Shown: positions 22,799 through 35,410, counted from the first letter of the stretch. The stretch is DNA of 38,061 nucleotides from Saccoglossus kowalevskii (GCF_000003605.2 NW_003148270.1:50540-88600), one strand, 5' to 3'. The notes: generated by a model not told the origin, from the sequence alone. A program made the numbers and translations.

Positions 22799-24031
22799 TT
22801 AATAGTAATAGCAAGAAATTATTTTAGTAAAAACTCGGTTATTGCCTGTCGGAAATAGCGTCCCATGTTTCTCAATAACAATATTAATTTCCTGAAAAGA
22901 CAATTAACTGTACCTAATTATAAACTGACCTGTGTGTATTCAAGCTACCATGGTGTATTTTATGATTAATAGGCATAATTTCAATTGTTACTGTAATTGT
23001 CCACGTTAGTACAAATTTTAGCAGTATATACATCAGAGATAAATCAATAGTAAAACGAGTTATACTGTTAAGGATGCTGTATACGTTTTTTTGCTTTGAA
23101 ACCCAAAATTCTAATATTTTGTATTTCTCAATATTGGACTCCAAGGAGAAAACAGTCAGTAGGAAAAAAAAGTGAATTGGATGTTTTATAGGGTGTACAA
23201 ATTCATTTTTGCTAATTAAAAACAAAAGCACATGTAATTGTTTTTAAAGCTATGTTTTAATTAATCACCCAAAGACATAATAGACAGATAATTTGCATAA
23301 TAGTCACCACCCATAGCAAATATAAACAGTCTCGTGCATTCAGTACAAGCTCGGGCTAGTGATATTAGTAAATATTAGTAGTGTGAGCATGAAGCCAAAG
23401 AAAGACTTGTTTTAGCTTAATGAACTGAGGTACAAGTTACACTTCAATAATACACGCATTCACAGTGACGCATTCCATATACGATAGTCCACAAATTTAA
23501 TTTCTTTGAAATTCTCGCTCTTCAAGCAGCCGACTATGAAACAGTCCCGCAGTCGACTATGAAAGGGATGAAAGAATGCGAATCCAATAAAATTTAGAGA
23601 TGAAGGTACTAACGTTAGTACCTTCCATGATTTATTTGATCAGACTATGGAGGTAGAAAATTTGAGCACATGGCAGACTTATTTTTCGTGACCAAATTAC
23701 AGATAATTACTGGTAATTGACTTCTATTTTATTCTGTCTGTAATATAATATGATTGGAGAAAGTTGGAAGGCTATTTCCGATTGCCCATTAACAAATAAG
23801 TACGAAAAGTCATTTCCGTGTCATTGCTATAAACATATGAATTAATGTTTAGCATATATATACTGAGTATATATGTTTCTATTGAGAAATGCAAGGACTA
23901 GGTGTTGGTGTACATAATAATATAGTCATGCATTTTGAATGATATACTTGTCAAAATACGAATTGCAATGCGCCAACTACATAAACTGCCATTACGTGGT
24001 TATACGTTATTTTCACACGTAATGTGTAAGT

Positions 24032-24393
24032 AATATGAGGTTATTACGAGAATACCTCATTGTATGTAGGAAGACAGTACAGCTGGAGTATCGACCGGCG
24101 CGCAGCCTGAGTGCGTACTTTGAGGTATTCTTGTAATAACCTTAATATTATACATCTTTTTCTTCCATGGATACATCATGGGGATGGCAAAACCCAAACA
24201 AAGTTTAGAATCAGCCAACTTCTTTGTGTGGAGTCCGGTTAAACCCTGATGGCAGTCATATTTGTTTGTATTATTAGAGAACGCTTACACGCGTAATCAT
24301 TCCAAAATTAAAATTCGCATTTCTTTATATGGTAGGATGAAAATACCCCGTAAAATACCGCACAATTATGGCACGCTGTAACTTATGGCGTTA
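24032..24393 (-). repeat. 362-bp dispersed repeat with terminal hairpin, copy 2 (intergenic)
   Basis: Reverse-oriented copy of 12583-12946. Hairpin arms lie at about 24038-24059 and 24121-24142 (tgaggtattcttgtaataac and its complement). The hairpin is kept while the loop has diverged, which suggests it is a structural part of the element. Confidence 0.75.
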
Positions 24394-25296
24394 TGATTGC
24401 AGATGTATAATATTATACAATATATTCAAAACATGCAGTATGAATTCAAGTGATTATAATGTTGACATTATTCTGATTTGTGCAAACTACTATTAGTGTG
24501 TTGATTTGAGATTTATAACTACAGCGAATTACATTAACTGCGTGAGTTGCAACAAAGCGATGCGATACAAAACGGTGTGAGAAAAGATGCATGTATGCAT
24601 TTGTCAATATGCATGAACAGTGATGACACAGTATTAGCTTCCAAACAACCTTCATTATGTTTCGGTGCATTTAAATATTGGGTTGTAGAGTGGGTTAGAA
24701 ATAGCGTGGTATTATTTAAGTCTTGTTATCGTGTATCTGGTAAATTGTTATATTAATCAACATGCCTCGTTACATACCATCTACTCAGTAGATTGTATTG
24801 ATGTGGATACGGCTAAGTTTTAAAATTAATATCCATACTGAAGTGTCCATTGGATCACTATGTCAAAGTGTGCATTCATGTGTATAGTTTAATTGTGTGG
24901 TACGAACTTGATAAATCCTAGATAGTCTAAATACACACGTAATTAGATTTTAATTGGAGACAATGCGCTATTCAATTTAGCTTAGTGTTAAATACATATA
25001 TTCACACTCACTGGGATTGTTAATAGCCACTGTATTAAACCTTGTATGTCTACATTGTATGTCGGCTGGCACGTTGGACAGTTAATATTTCTGCAGTTTG
25101 TGTGAACGCAATCTGGTTACCATAGTGATTATGCTACACTTTCGATCTCGATTTTTAGTTAACCCAGCTTGGTGAATGTCTGTGCATAGTAACTATTCGG
25201 GAACAACGAAATCACCTTAACAACGGCACTATGAGGACGTCACCTTGTATGCGTGGACAATTCAGCCGTGTCATAGTTTGGCATAACTATGTCCTT

Positions 25297-25468
25297 TGGT
25301 TAAAGCGGGAGGGTCGTCACCTGCGCAAGCGTGGGAATTGAGTCCGAAGCGAAGATGACAACAGACGCTAAAAACGCAAAGGCTCATGAGTAGACGATTG
25401 TTTGTAAACAATGACACGCTATGACCAACTGATGCATGCGCATGTAACGACACTCCCGCTTTAAGATA
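25297..25468. mobile_element. TTAA-flanked MITE with inverted repeats of about 27 bp
   Basis: TTAA followed by AGCGGGAGGGTCGTCAC at 25300-25320 is mirrored by ACGACACTCCCGCT followed by TTAA at 25447-25464. Inverted repeats match at 17 of the first 18 bases and weakly to about 27. The TTAA duplications fit the piggyBac and Kolobok superfamilies. No coding capacity (about 165 bp). Confidence 0.75.
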
Positions 25469-27341
25469 CAGCTGTACAGTAGAATCTGGGCGAATGCTCG
25501 GTTTTCCACCTTTCAAAGACGGTGGAATAATCTAGTCTGGTGGACAAGTCTATAAAAAGGGGTCAAAATCAAGCCTCGTGGCTGGCGTTTTACTACTGGG
25601 GTCCCCTCCATGTAGCACGGGGTTCCAAGGAGGAACGTGACGAAGTGTTCGCTATTCGATGTTTGCGGGTAAAGACGAAGACTACATTAAAGACCGACTT
25701 TCCACAGTTTGAAACATCTGCTTTGGTGTTAGAAGACCACATGTACGGGGACTGCCGATGACGGAAAAGTATAGTGAAGAGTAATAATGTGTGTGACCAC
25801 ATATTGGGATGTCGAACTTTGCGTCAAGTAACTGGTTATTAGTAACAGGTCCCACGAACACATTAGAATAGGCGCATAGTTATTCCTTATGTTTTGTTTC
25901 GCATATTTCACACTTGGTCCAAACATATGTAGTCTTTGCGAATTTACAACAGAGATAGACCATTAGTCACCTCATGCCCTCGTGTGTATTATTACTCAAA
26001 TAAATTTGGTTAGTTTGACCGTGAAAAGTATTCTATTGTCTGTTGCATGTATTCACACCACACTATTACTTCGTTCTACAACTACTAGATACTATGATTG
26101 TAGTTTCTGTCTTGGTTTCAAGAACCCACACAAGTTGGAATATCTGCATTATTTAGCATTAATTGGTTCGCCCTAGTCTCATCGCAATTTTCCGGCCAGT
26201 TTATGCAAACTGATGCAGTGACCTCTTGACACACTATACGAACTCCGCGCATAAAAATGCGCATTGTTATAACGAATCACAACCTGTCAAATGGATGTAA
26301 AACAACATTTGTTCATATGTACAAGACATCACAGGCAACCCAGTAAATTATTCAAATGACTTGTTATTGTATCGATTGAATCAGATTTGAAGCCTGACCA
26401 CTGTTTATTCATAAACTCTGGTCAGTTATGTAAAATCGCATGGCCAGAGATCATATAATGTTCTTTCAACCAGAAATGTTGTGATAATGGTTTTTGTTTT
26501 ACGTGTATAGAACCAAAACAAGGTACTGTACAGTATGTTGAAAGTATTAATAGCTTGTTTGCAGTTAGTTGCATGTTACGTTTTAATTATCGAGCGATGA
26601 AGGCGCCCGGTCACCAGTTCTATTGATCCTGTTTCATCACCACCTTGTAAAAATTGCTTTGGAATTCGAATAACGCAATTAAAGTAGTACGCATATTTTT
26701 ATTTAACCTTTAATTGGTCACGTAATTGTAAAAGTACATGCGACTGGTAGGATAATGATTAACATAGTAGTTACCATGCATTGTATTCGGTGTTATACCT
26801 TGTTGAAAAATGAGAAAATGTTTCTAGGGAAATGCCCCATCCCAAATAATCAGTATGCGTTTTTGAGAAATCAACTAGTGCGCTATTGTTTGTCTCGTTG
26901 AGGGCATCGATCGTCTGTCAACAATTTCAATTTTTTGTTTTGAAAACTTCCAGCTTGCAATTGATTGCGTCAATAACTTGGTATCTCCAATTCTCTAGTT
27001 TTTGAAGAATAGTTTTTACCATTCTTGGTTATAAAATTATTTATTGAAAACTAACAGCCGATTTGTTAATGTGTCATATCTGCTGCTACTGCAAAAACTG
27101 TTACCATTGTTACCCCAGCCCTTTTTAATATTGCTTCAATTTCTTTAATTTGACAACCGTACATTTTGTAACAAGGGTGAAAATCAATAATTATCATCCC
27201 AACTTTTATGAATGTCATACTGTGTAATCGCAGCAACGTGTCAACACAGTTATGTAGATAAATTTGATTCAAGTGAGAAACAAATCTTACAGAGTTTTCA
27301 ACATATCATGGAAAATTTGGTTCATTCACACATATCATTTA

Positions 27342-27475
27342 GTCCAGTGGATTTAGCCCTCAAACCGGCCAAACCGGGAAGTTAATAGTACATTAACAAG
27401 TTTGGTATCAGAAGATAGGGAATTTTTTGTAGATTTACCAAAAAACAAACAAACCAAGAACTGATAACATGGGCA
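27342..27475 (+). repeat. Left terminal inverted repeat of the 5.3-kb element
   Basis: It begins GTCCAGTGGATTTAG, has a short CCAAACCGG duplication not found at the right end, and ends near CATGGGCA. Confidence 0.7.
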
Positions 27476-28409
27476 ATTTTTATTTTACACGGGTAGATGT
27501 AAGGGTTAGTGTTTTTCGTACATTTTAGATTTTTCTTACATTTATATTTTGTAATTAATATTACTTACAGCCTACACATTATTTCATATAGATATTGCTA
27601 GTGTTTTCTATACACTTTTCATTTAGATAAACTGAAGAATCTATAGAACAGAAATTTGCTGATGTCAGCATTTTTTACAATTATATTAACCTTGTCAAAT
27701 AGTCAACCAATCTTTTGTTTTACCAGATACTCATCAGTATAACAACATATTTTTTCTTTATTTTTAAGCATTAGCATATAGGAAACTAAGCAGTGTTTGA
27801 ACTTTTAATGACTCGTTTGTAATTTCCAGGGCTTTTTAAAACCCTGTTATTCCTAAAATATAGCTGAATCCTGTTACACAAGGAAGATTGTTATGGTAAA
27901 CACTTTGCTATGATTACTTCTCTTTTTCCTTTCTGTATTAATTGCTCTGTTTAGAGTAATCATATTTTAATATAGTTAAAACAAGTCATTTGCAAATCCT
28001 TGCATGACTGTCAATCACAATAAATTGCTCAGTTTGTAAAGTCAAATTGACTTTTGATTATCATCACGTAATTTCCTTATATGGCAACCAGACGAACCTT
28101 AAGTAGCACAGGATTATGTCGCAATTTCTTTGCTTGAACACTTTCTGAATGCAAATACTGACAACTTTTACCATGATTTGAGGGATTTTGTGCGTACTAT
28201 ACGCGTCTTGTTTATGCTTGTGATAAATTTAGATTCGTACAACATAGCAACAACAAAACTCAAGATCCACGAAGATGAGTGGATGTAACAGATACAAGCC
28301 AGACTTCTCAGCATCAGCAATTTTACATGATTTCCACTATCATGCAAAAAATGAAGACCCTGAATCCGAAAAAAAATCGACTCATTAAAACGGCTGCACA
28401 ACTTATTAA

Positions 28410-29204
28410 AATGATATAAAATCGTCCAGAACACCTAGTCAATTATACCCAAACACTGAAGTAATGCAATGCACTGAGAAGGCCATTAAGTACCTTCCAT
28501 CCACCCTGAAAGTTTTACTTCAAGATATGTTTGTTGGAAAAGACACTGATGTTAAGGTGGCATCCATGGGGCAGGCCATCAAGCGGTCAGTTTGCCCACG
28601 AGTTATAGTGACTCCACTACAAATAGGACTTGCTGTTCAAATGCATCGCGAGTTTGGCTCACGATTTCTCATTGATTTACTCCATAGTCATGGGTTTTGT
28701 TCATCATATGCAGAGGTACAGAAGTTTGAACGTAGTGCCACCTTTCCCCAAGGAACTGACAATCCTGGTCTTAAACAACATTTTATACAACATGTAGCTG
28801 ATAATGTTGACCATAATGTTTAGACCATTGACGGGCTGAACACGTTTCATGGTATGGGCATAATAACGACCATAACGCCAGGGATAATGTGGAACAACAC
28901 CCAGAAATCACTTGAAATCCAACATAATGAGCCCACAAGTAGCAGTGTGAGGAATATCGTTCTCAGACTGGGTGGTCTACATGTGAAAATGAGTTTTCTG
29001 GGTTGCATTGGACATTTGATGAGTGGCCCTGGACTTAAGGACCTATTGGAGCCAATTTATGCCGAGAATGCTGTTGGACATGTGTTGAGTGGCAAGGCCA
29101 TTTCCAGGGCTATTAGGGGTCACATTCTAGTGGAAGCAGCATTATATGCATTGCTTTTGTCAATGATGTATGACCTTCCATTACCAAGAAGATACCAGTC
29201 CTAG
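28410..29204 (+). pseudogene. Fragment: N-terminal conserved region, one in-frame stop
   Basis: The frame stays open from 28410 to 29204 except for TAG at 28821, where relatives as I recall them have a residue such as Arg. It contains FVGKDTDVKVASMGQAIKRS, FGSRFLIDLLHSHGFCSSYA, DNVDHNV and FHGMGII, then a helical stretch with GHVLSGKAISRAIRGH. Confidence 0.75.
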
Positions 29205-29666
29205 AGAATTAACAGATATACCCGAAAATGGCGATTCCAGTAGTGCAAATCAGCCACAAACACAAGATACAACGAATGAGTTGAAAGGAGCAGGGACCAT
29301 CCTAGAGAGGCTGCATGCACATGAGACACGGCTATATCAAGTTTGTTGTAGACGGTTTGTTCGGAGGACGTACTGACTCTAATACAGGGAAAAATCAACC
29401 AATTCAAGGAAACACTCGCTTCCCTTAGAACATCCAAGTAATGGCTACAGTACATAGAGATGATTGAAATACTCTAGTAGTTCATTAAAGCTGAAAAACA
29501 ATGGTAACTGGTCACTCCATCTAAAAGCTCTTTCAGACATGCTTCCTTACTTTGCTGCATCTGGCCATAATCTCATGCAAAGTCAGTGTACATTTATATA
29601 TCGGATTATGTCAAAACTACCATAAAGTATTGCTGATGTATTTCGATCTTCCTGAATGAATACCAT

Positions 29667-30122
29667 GTGGTTAGTGGGACAGACTTGGCAGGTATATCGA
29701 CTGATCTTTCAATTGAACAAGTGTTGATGTGGAGTGTCAAACCAAGTGGGCTGACAAGGGGTAGAGGTATGTCAGAAATACAACGTACCGGTTGGCTAAT
29801 ATCAATACCTGTATGTGCAGAAGTCAACCGTGCAATGCAAGAGTTCACTGGTGTTTCTTACATCACAAGTGAGCAACACAAAGAGAGTGCAAAGACCAGG
29901 CAAATTAGAGATCATAATGACCTAATGGAGTTGGTACAGTTTCTTCGTGAAAGAAATCCATTCACGAACAACTCTTCTTTATGTAGTATAGCTACTGGAG
30001 TTGTTGCTGATGACACAGTAAATGTCGACAATGCTGGGTCTATTGGTGCTGAAATAATAAAGTCTATGATTGGAAAAAGCGAGAGTGATTTTTCATTCAT
30101 TAAAAAAGAACAGACTGTGTGA
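29667..30122 (+). pseudogene. Fragment: middle conserved region
   Basis: It contains DLSIEQVLMWSVKPSGLTRG, RGMSEIQRTGWLISIP, EQHKESAKTRQIRDHNDL and SIATGVVADDTVNVDNAG. The frame returns to that of 28410-29204. The stretch between 29376 and 29667 has only short remnants such as LKALSDMLPYFAASGHN. Confidence 0.7.
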
Positions 30123-30958
30123 AAACATCATTAAAGCTTGATGCAGATGAAGTACAGGTTGATCCCCAGTTGTTATTTCAAAGACTTGTTTCCATTGCAA
30201 GGGGAATTGTATCAACAGACGAGTTTTCTAGTATTTTCACATATGAGCTATGTACTCATCCACCAGTATTGTTTGCCTCTGATGGACTGATTAACAAGCC
30301 AGCTTTAGCCGAAGCAGTCTGGAAGTGTGTTGGTCCCATTACTAGTGACATGTCCATTGAGGTTAATATGTAATTGATGGAGGTTCACTTTTACAGAGAA
30401 TTCCATGGCCACGAGGACTAACATATAAGGGCATCTGCAAACTTTACCTTGATTACATTGACCGCAAATATGGTAAAGCATCAACAGTTGTTTTTGTTTG
30501 CTATCCAGATAGGCCATCAACAAAAGACACAACTCACCTTAGGTGTTAAATAAGGAAAATGTCTACTGGTGTTTAGTTTGATTCTGACATGGTTATGAAT
30601 AATGAAGAAACAACAGTTCCTTGCAAATGCAGCAAATAAGCAGCGGTTCATTAATATCCTGGGAACTGAACTGGAAGAGAAAGGAATCAAGGTTCAAAAT
30701 GCTGAAGAAGATGCAGATGTCCTTATTGTGATGACAGCTGTAGACTCTGCTGTCAATGCACCAATGGAAGTTGTAGGTGAGGACACGGACTTGTTAGTGT
30801 TGTTGATCTACCACGTCAACTTAAATAGTCACAAACTGTATTTAAAACCAGGGGCACTGCGTCAAAGTCAAAGTGTGGGACATAAAATATACCAAAGACA
30901 AACTATGACCACTTGTTTGCAAAAACATATTATTTATACATGCTGTCTTGGACTGTGA
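30119..30958 (+). pseudogene. Fragments: PIN-like acidic-motif region
   Basis: Three frames are used: 30119-30373 (ending before VIDGGSLLQRIPW), 30370-30549 (GGSLLQRIPWPRGLTYKGIC, then PDRPSTKDTTH) and 30602-30958 (NKQRFINILG, AEEDADVLIV, VVGEDTDLLVLLIYH). The spaced acidic motifs resemble a PIN/FEN-like nuclease fold, where acidic clusters bind metal. That assignment is inference from motif look, not from a search. Confidence 0.6.
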
Positions 30959-31032
30959 CACCACATCCAAGATGGCTTAGGAAAGAGGTCTGTTATTGAA
31001 AAAATTTCAAACCAACAAGCAGTTTCAATGTC

Positions 31033-31431
31033 ATGCTTCGGTGTTTGACCAAGATGGTGCTTCAAAAGACGACATTGTGGAATCAGAAGAAAAAGCTTTT
31101 GTCCGATGAAACATTGGATTCACTCAGAATGGGAAAATTCTTTCAGAAAGTTGCTACAATCATTACATGTGTAGGGCCTTGGAATATTCCACCAACACCT
31201 GCAGCTGTAGGTTACCATAGTCAACGGGTATACCACCATGTTCTGATGTGGAAAGAGCAAACTTATGTTATTCCAGAAGAATGGGGCTGGAAAGTGAAGA
31301 AGGGAAAATTGCTTGCTATCCAAACTGACAAGCCTCCTGCACCTGACAAATTACTAAAGTTATCAGATGTAAATGTAAATGTAAAGCAGACTGTCGAACG
31401 ACACGTTACACATGTAGAAAACATGGACTAA
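31033..31431 (+). pseudogene. Fragment: C-terminal region before the Cys cluster
   Basis: The first third is out of frame. From about 31117 the family sequence resumes, with MGKFFQKVATIITC, PPTPAAVGYHSQRVYHHVLM, EEWGWKVKKGKLL and KPPAPDKLLK. A frameshift near 31365 separates it from the cysteine cluster. Confidence 0.7.
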
Positions 31432-31544
31432 AATGCTCCCCCATGTGTGATGAATGTAGAGGTGTAAGCTGTAGTAATTCACCCAATCTGGATCCTGATG
31501 ATGATCAACTATATTATTATAAACTTAGAATTATACTGACTTGA
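31362..31544 (+). pseudogene. Fragment: TSO1/CXC-like cysteine cluster
   Basis: In the third frame the sequence reads RCKCKCKADC, then CRKHGLKCSPMCDECRG and SCSNSP, and ends at TGA (31542-31544). The spaced Cys-x-Cys pattern with RKHGL resembles the zinc-binding tesmin/TSO1 CXC domain, known to bind DNA in other proteins. It could be the DNA-binding end of the element's protein. Confidence 0.65.
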
Positions 31545-31881
31545 TTTGATGATTGGCCAACCAACCAACCTATTTTCATACCAATCCCAAACAGAATGAA
31601 GGTATGACAAAACACAAGTCTGATCATGTTAGTTTGTAACTGTCTCATTCTACCACAAACTTAGATATAATCGATACCTCACAAGTCTTGCAAAACACTC
31701 TTTTGATATTACCACATCAAACCTTGACTTGAGCTACCTTCATTATGTGATCATTGCCGCATTCCACATACCTGTAACTGTGAAATGTACTTCATATATA
31801 TTACCATTGTATCACCAATCTTTACATGATACAATCACATACACTTTGATAAACATGATTTATTTGTGTGTTTTTATGCAG

Positions 31882-32029
31882 GGTGCGAGTTATGCAGACC
31901 GACTGCAGCAAAGTATCAAGTTGATTTGGCGAATGATGGATCTAAATATGCCCCAAATATTCCTGAAATTGTGTTTTGTAATAATGAAAATGATATATGA
32001 CAATAATTGCAGAGATTTCTATATTGTGT
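31882..32029 (+). other. Possible extra 3' exon inside the 5.3-kb element
   Basis: A pyrimidine-rich stretch and TGCAG at about 31875-31881 precede an open stretch with CELCRPTAAKYQVD and PNIPEIVFCNNENDI before a TGA. It looks like an acceptor plus short coding exon, but no matching donor is certain and the motif is unknown to me. Confidence 0.25.
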
Positions 32030-32532
32030 AGAATTTATATTGATAAAATGCCAATGGAACAAGACTAATACCAGAGCCTGTATATTTCTGAAAATATCAC
32101 CACTTGGTGGCGCTGTACATGCCTATAGAGGGCGATTCGCCATGCGCAAAAACATGTTTAGCTGACTAAGTGTGGTAAGTGTGATAAATATGTGGATATT
32201 GACGATTATCATCCCATATGCATTTGCATATATACGTCTTACTGCATCAATAAAATGGCTTAATATTTCCATTATCAGTACCTGAAAAAAATAACTTTCA
32301 CTCTGTCCGGTTTTGGTAGTCTTTTGATATGTTGTTGTATATGACGTCATCATGCATGTTGAAGTGATCTGTTACAGATGCAGATTTATATATTACATTT
32401 ATTGTTTTAAAAATATTGTTGCTATACAGTAATACATTTCAATGGTAATTAGAGGTTATTAGAGATTATTGCATCTGCGGTAGGTAAAATCAGTGCTAAA
32501 TACAATAAATCTTCAACATGCTCTAAAAAAAG

Positions 32533-32649
32533 TGCCCAATGGTTTAGATCTTGGGTTTTTTGGTCATTCTCAATGACCTTAGCCAACGTTTGAAACAAAA
32601 TTCGCTAATGTACTATTTTACTCCGGGTCAAACCCTAAATCCACTGGAC
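32533..32649 (-). repeat. Right terminal inverted repeat of the 5.3-kb element
   Basis: The reverse complement begins GTCCAGTGGATTTAG at 32649 and aligns with the left repeat for 117 bp. Confidence 0.7.
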
Positions 32650-34859
32650 CAATTCGCATATACAATAATAATGAAGATCATCTCATGCTAGGAGATGAAA
32701 TTCGAATAAAATAATTCCCCGATTTCTGGATCCTTATAAATTGTAATTTGACGGTGTTGAGAAATAAAACCACTATATGTCATCAGATTTACAGGTAGGG
32801 TATGCTATGTCAAAAGGTCATGCAAATGAAACAACAATGGGAAATTAGAGACCTTAAGGATGTTGTGATTTACGCCGCCGTTTTGAAAATATTTTTTCTG
32901 AATATTATCAAGCCTTGGACTATACGAACTCCCACCCCAAGGTCTAATCCAAATGTCTTATCAACTATTGCCTAATCATAATGTTTTTCACTTGTATACT
33001 TCTATACATTACGGCATTTGAAGGCGAACAAGATTTGTTGGTTGACCAAACACCAAATCCCATGTTAAGCACATGTAATGACATCTACAAATAATGAGTA
33101 TCGCACATAGGTGAAAGTCAACAATTCAGCAAAAGCTGAAAAACGGCATTTTTGGTCAAAATGTTAGCATGACAATCTATTTTGTGTAGCGCATGGTCTG
33201 TTGACATCATGGCTAAACTAAATGTGCATTGAACTCCTGAGTTTTGCATAACGCGTTCAAGGTTGCTGTGGGGTTGTTTTTGAATGACCGAGGCATATCA
33301 TCTTGAATAATTTTTGTTTAAAGAAAGTTCCAGAATTTGTAAATTCCACCAGGAACGTGCACAACTTGCAATAATGCAACACAAACAAAAAACAAAGCTT
33401 ATTGAACTTGTAGAACATGCTGATAAACTAAATATTGTTTCATCGGAGTCTGGCGACCGTGGAATATCGAGTTAAGCCCGCCCTACTTTGCAAACCAGTT
33501 ATGCTTATAGTTGAAATTTACTTTTGCATTCTTTTCAAAAAAACATCAGGGTTTTAAATAACACTAATAATAATTATGTGCATGTCATATATGTATTTCC
33601 TACAAACTATATGTACAGACTGTTTTCTGTGAAGTTTTACTTTTGCGGATATCATCACTGCAAATATAAACATGGCAATTAAATGACTTTGTTATCATCA
33701 TCGATCGAACGTCTGCTGGGAATAAGTATGGAAGACTAAACGAACAGTTTCTCACATGATGAACAGTTGTTTCGTCCAAAAGTCGAAGATATTTCGCCAT
33801 TGCAATACTAGCTAACCATTTCATATGCCTGTTGGTCCGAATGAGAATATTCCGCTTACCACACGATGCTAATCGGGTGCATAGAGAATTAATTAATTCA
33901 ACCCATCTTCAAGCGCCAAACACCGCTGTCATCCGGGTACTTTGTTACGCTTTCTAGTGGCGTCCTTGCGAAACGCGGCAACTCAAAATTCAAAATTAGA
34001 TGTGTACCATTCTAGCATCCGGAAACTACAGACCACGTGATGTAACCACACATGTATATTCCGCTTTCATATTAACAGGCTGCACATTCCAACATCTGCA
34101 GAGATATTGCGATGACCGAGAAATTAGTTTTCACATTTGTTGTAAACATTGCTTAGAGGCGCGTACAATGACACAAAAAGATTACGATCCAAACAAATGA
34201 GTTATGACCCAACTATTAACCCAACAGAATAGTCAACCAATCACCAACTGACTGATTTTCGTTGCATCGTATACCAATAAAAGTAGTACCACTCCATGTT
34301 AACCACACATAATCGTCAATATTTAGGCGCCTCTGTGTTAACCCGTTCACCAACACGTGCTTCAAAAAACGAATGACATAACTCAATGTTCATTACATTT
34401 ATAAGTATATATATATAAGTAATATATTAGTAGTAAATTTCACGTGATGAAGACGCATTTAAATTTGAGTAATCAGTATGTACAAATAGCTTTTATTTTG
34501 CGCATCCGATATGAAGAGAGTTTTGGCTTTACACTGTTTCGGCGATGAGGTAAGAGGAGATGTAACATTCTTTATTCGATTTACTATTACTAACATTGGA
34601 AAAATAGTAAACAGTCTGATATAACTACTTTATTATGCGTATCTGTACAATTTACACTTGATGAATGAATATGCAAACTATTCTCCCAATTTGTGTTTTG
34701 TAGTTTGTCAGGATAGTTTAAAGTACAATAAATCCCTAACATTTAAAATTTCTTGCATTATTGAATGAGGATAAAACACAATAAAACATCGGGAATATAA
34801 TTTTTGAGAATCATACTACCTACATATTGAGAAAATTTCAAATTTAAAAGGCACGAACT
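32650..34859. other. Intergenic region between the 5.3-kb element and gene B
   Basis: I see no supported gene or clear repeat in these 2.2 kb. Confidence 0.55.
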
Positions 34860-35269
34860 CCGATAGCTACGAGTATTCAATTTTAAAACCTCCTCAATAA
34901 CTGAATAATTAAAATATATTTTTTAAATTATGTTGTAATAATTTTAAATCATTTCCGTCTACCTAAAGTAGAGTTCTAAATGTGTAACCTTTATTCTAAT
35001 TATCTATTCATGAATTTACAGAAATGTTAACCGACATGCATGTGTCCAGTTGCATTTTTACATCAATATAAGACAATATAATATATCGTGACAAGTGTTA
35101 TTTTAAATTTCATGTGCTTGTACTGTGTAAATGTGGGACACAACGCTTGCCTTTCAGACACAATCTTTGCATTGTTAACAATTCTCATTTGTATTGTATC
35201 TTTATTTATTTATATTTATACTATTTATTACGTATCTATATTAGTATTCAACAATACCAGAATTAATGA

Positions 35270-35275
35270 TTTATT
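35270..35275 (-). terminator. Poly(A) signal AATAAA of gene B
   Basis: AATAAA on the minus strand lies about 16 nt after the gene B stop codon, a position similar to that in gene A. Confidence 0.5.
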
Positions 35276-35291
35276 ATTGGAAATTAAAACG

Positions 35292-35410
35292 TTAAATTTC
35301 GTCACATGATTGTTCATCAGAATTGTCCCCACAATCGTCATAACCATTACATTTCCATGACAACGGTTTACATATTCCATCATCACAACGGAACTGGTCT
35401 TCTCTGCAAA
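35292..35410 (-). CDS. Gene B terminal LDLa exon
   Basis: The acceptor is ATCAG in phase 1; six cysteines, ending [11 protein letters not shown] and TAA. The length of 119 nt equals gene A exon 19. No membrane anchor follows. Confidence 0.87.

Larger units (their letters stand above)
22800..27341. other. Intergenic region upstream of gene A
   Basis: It contains the 362-bp repeat copy and the TTAA MITE. Short open frames here show no recognisable motif; gene A regulatory DNA may lie in it but cannot be defined by eye. Confidence 0.55.
28275..31544 (+). pseudogene. Broken gene of a multi-copy invertebrate family with PIN-like and TSO1/CXC-like regions
   Basis: Consecutive fragments in all three plus frames follow one protein order, so this is one gene broken by frameshifts and stops. 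In order: a possible N-terminus 28275-28388; 28410-29204 with one in-frame TAG at 28821-28823; 29170-29376; 29667-30122; 30119-30373; 30370-30549; 30602-30958; a piece at 30930-30980; 31033-31431; and a cysteine-rich end 31362-31544. Motifs that I recall from a large family in cnidarian and mollusc genomes are DNVDHNV, FHGMGI, RGRGMSE, IDGGSLLQRIPW, GEDTDLLVLL and CDTTS. No introns are evident inside the coding part. The biochemical function of the family is not known to me; its position between inverted repeats suggests the gene of a DNA transposon. Confidence 0.75.
27342..32649 (+). mobile_element. 5.3-kb TIR-bounded DNA-transposon-like element
   Basis: The left end (27342-27475) and the reverse complement of the right end (32533-32649) align along their length. 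The outer GTCCAGTGGATTTAG is identical (15 of 15), AATAGTACATTA is identical further in, and the inner ACCAAAAAAC and TGGGCA blocks match with small gaps. The inside carries a broken gene on the plus strand. I see no clear target-site duplication: the flanks are atatcat at the left and ttcgcata at the right. The divergence of the repeats and the broken gene indicate an old, inactive copy. The superfamily is not identified. Confidence 0.7.

Noticed and set aside
27342-32649. LTR retrotransposon or endogenous virus
   Set aside because: Terminal repeats are inverted rather than direct, and no reverse transcriptase, protease, integrase or capsid motifs are seen in the fragments.
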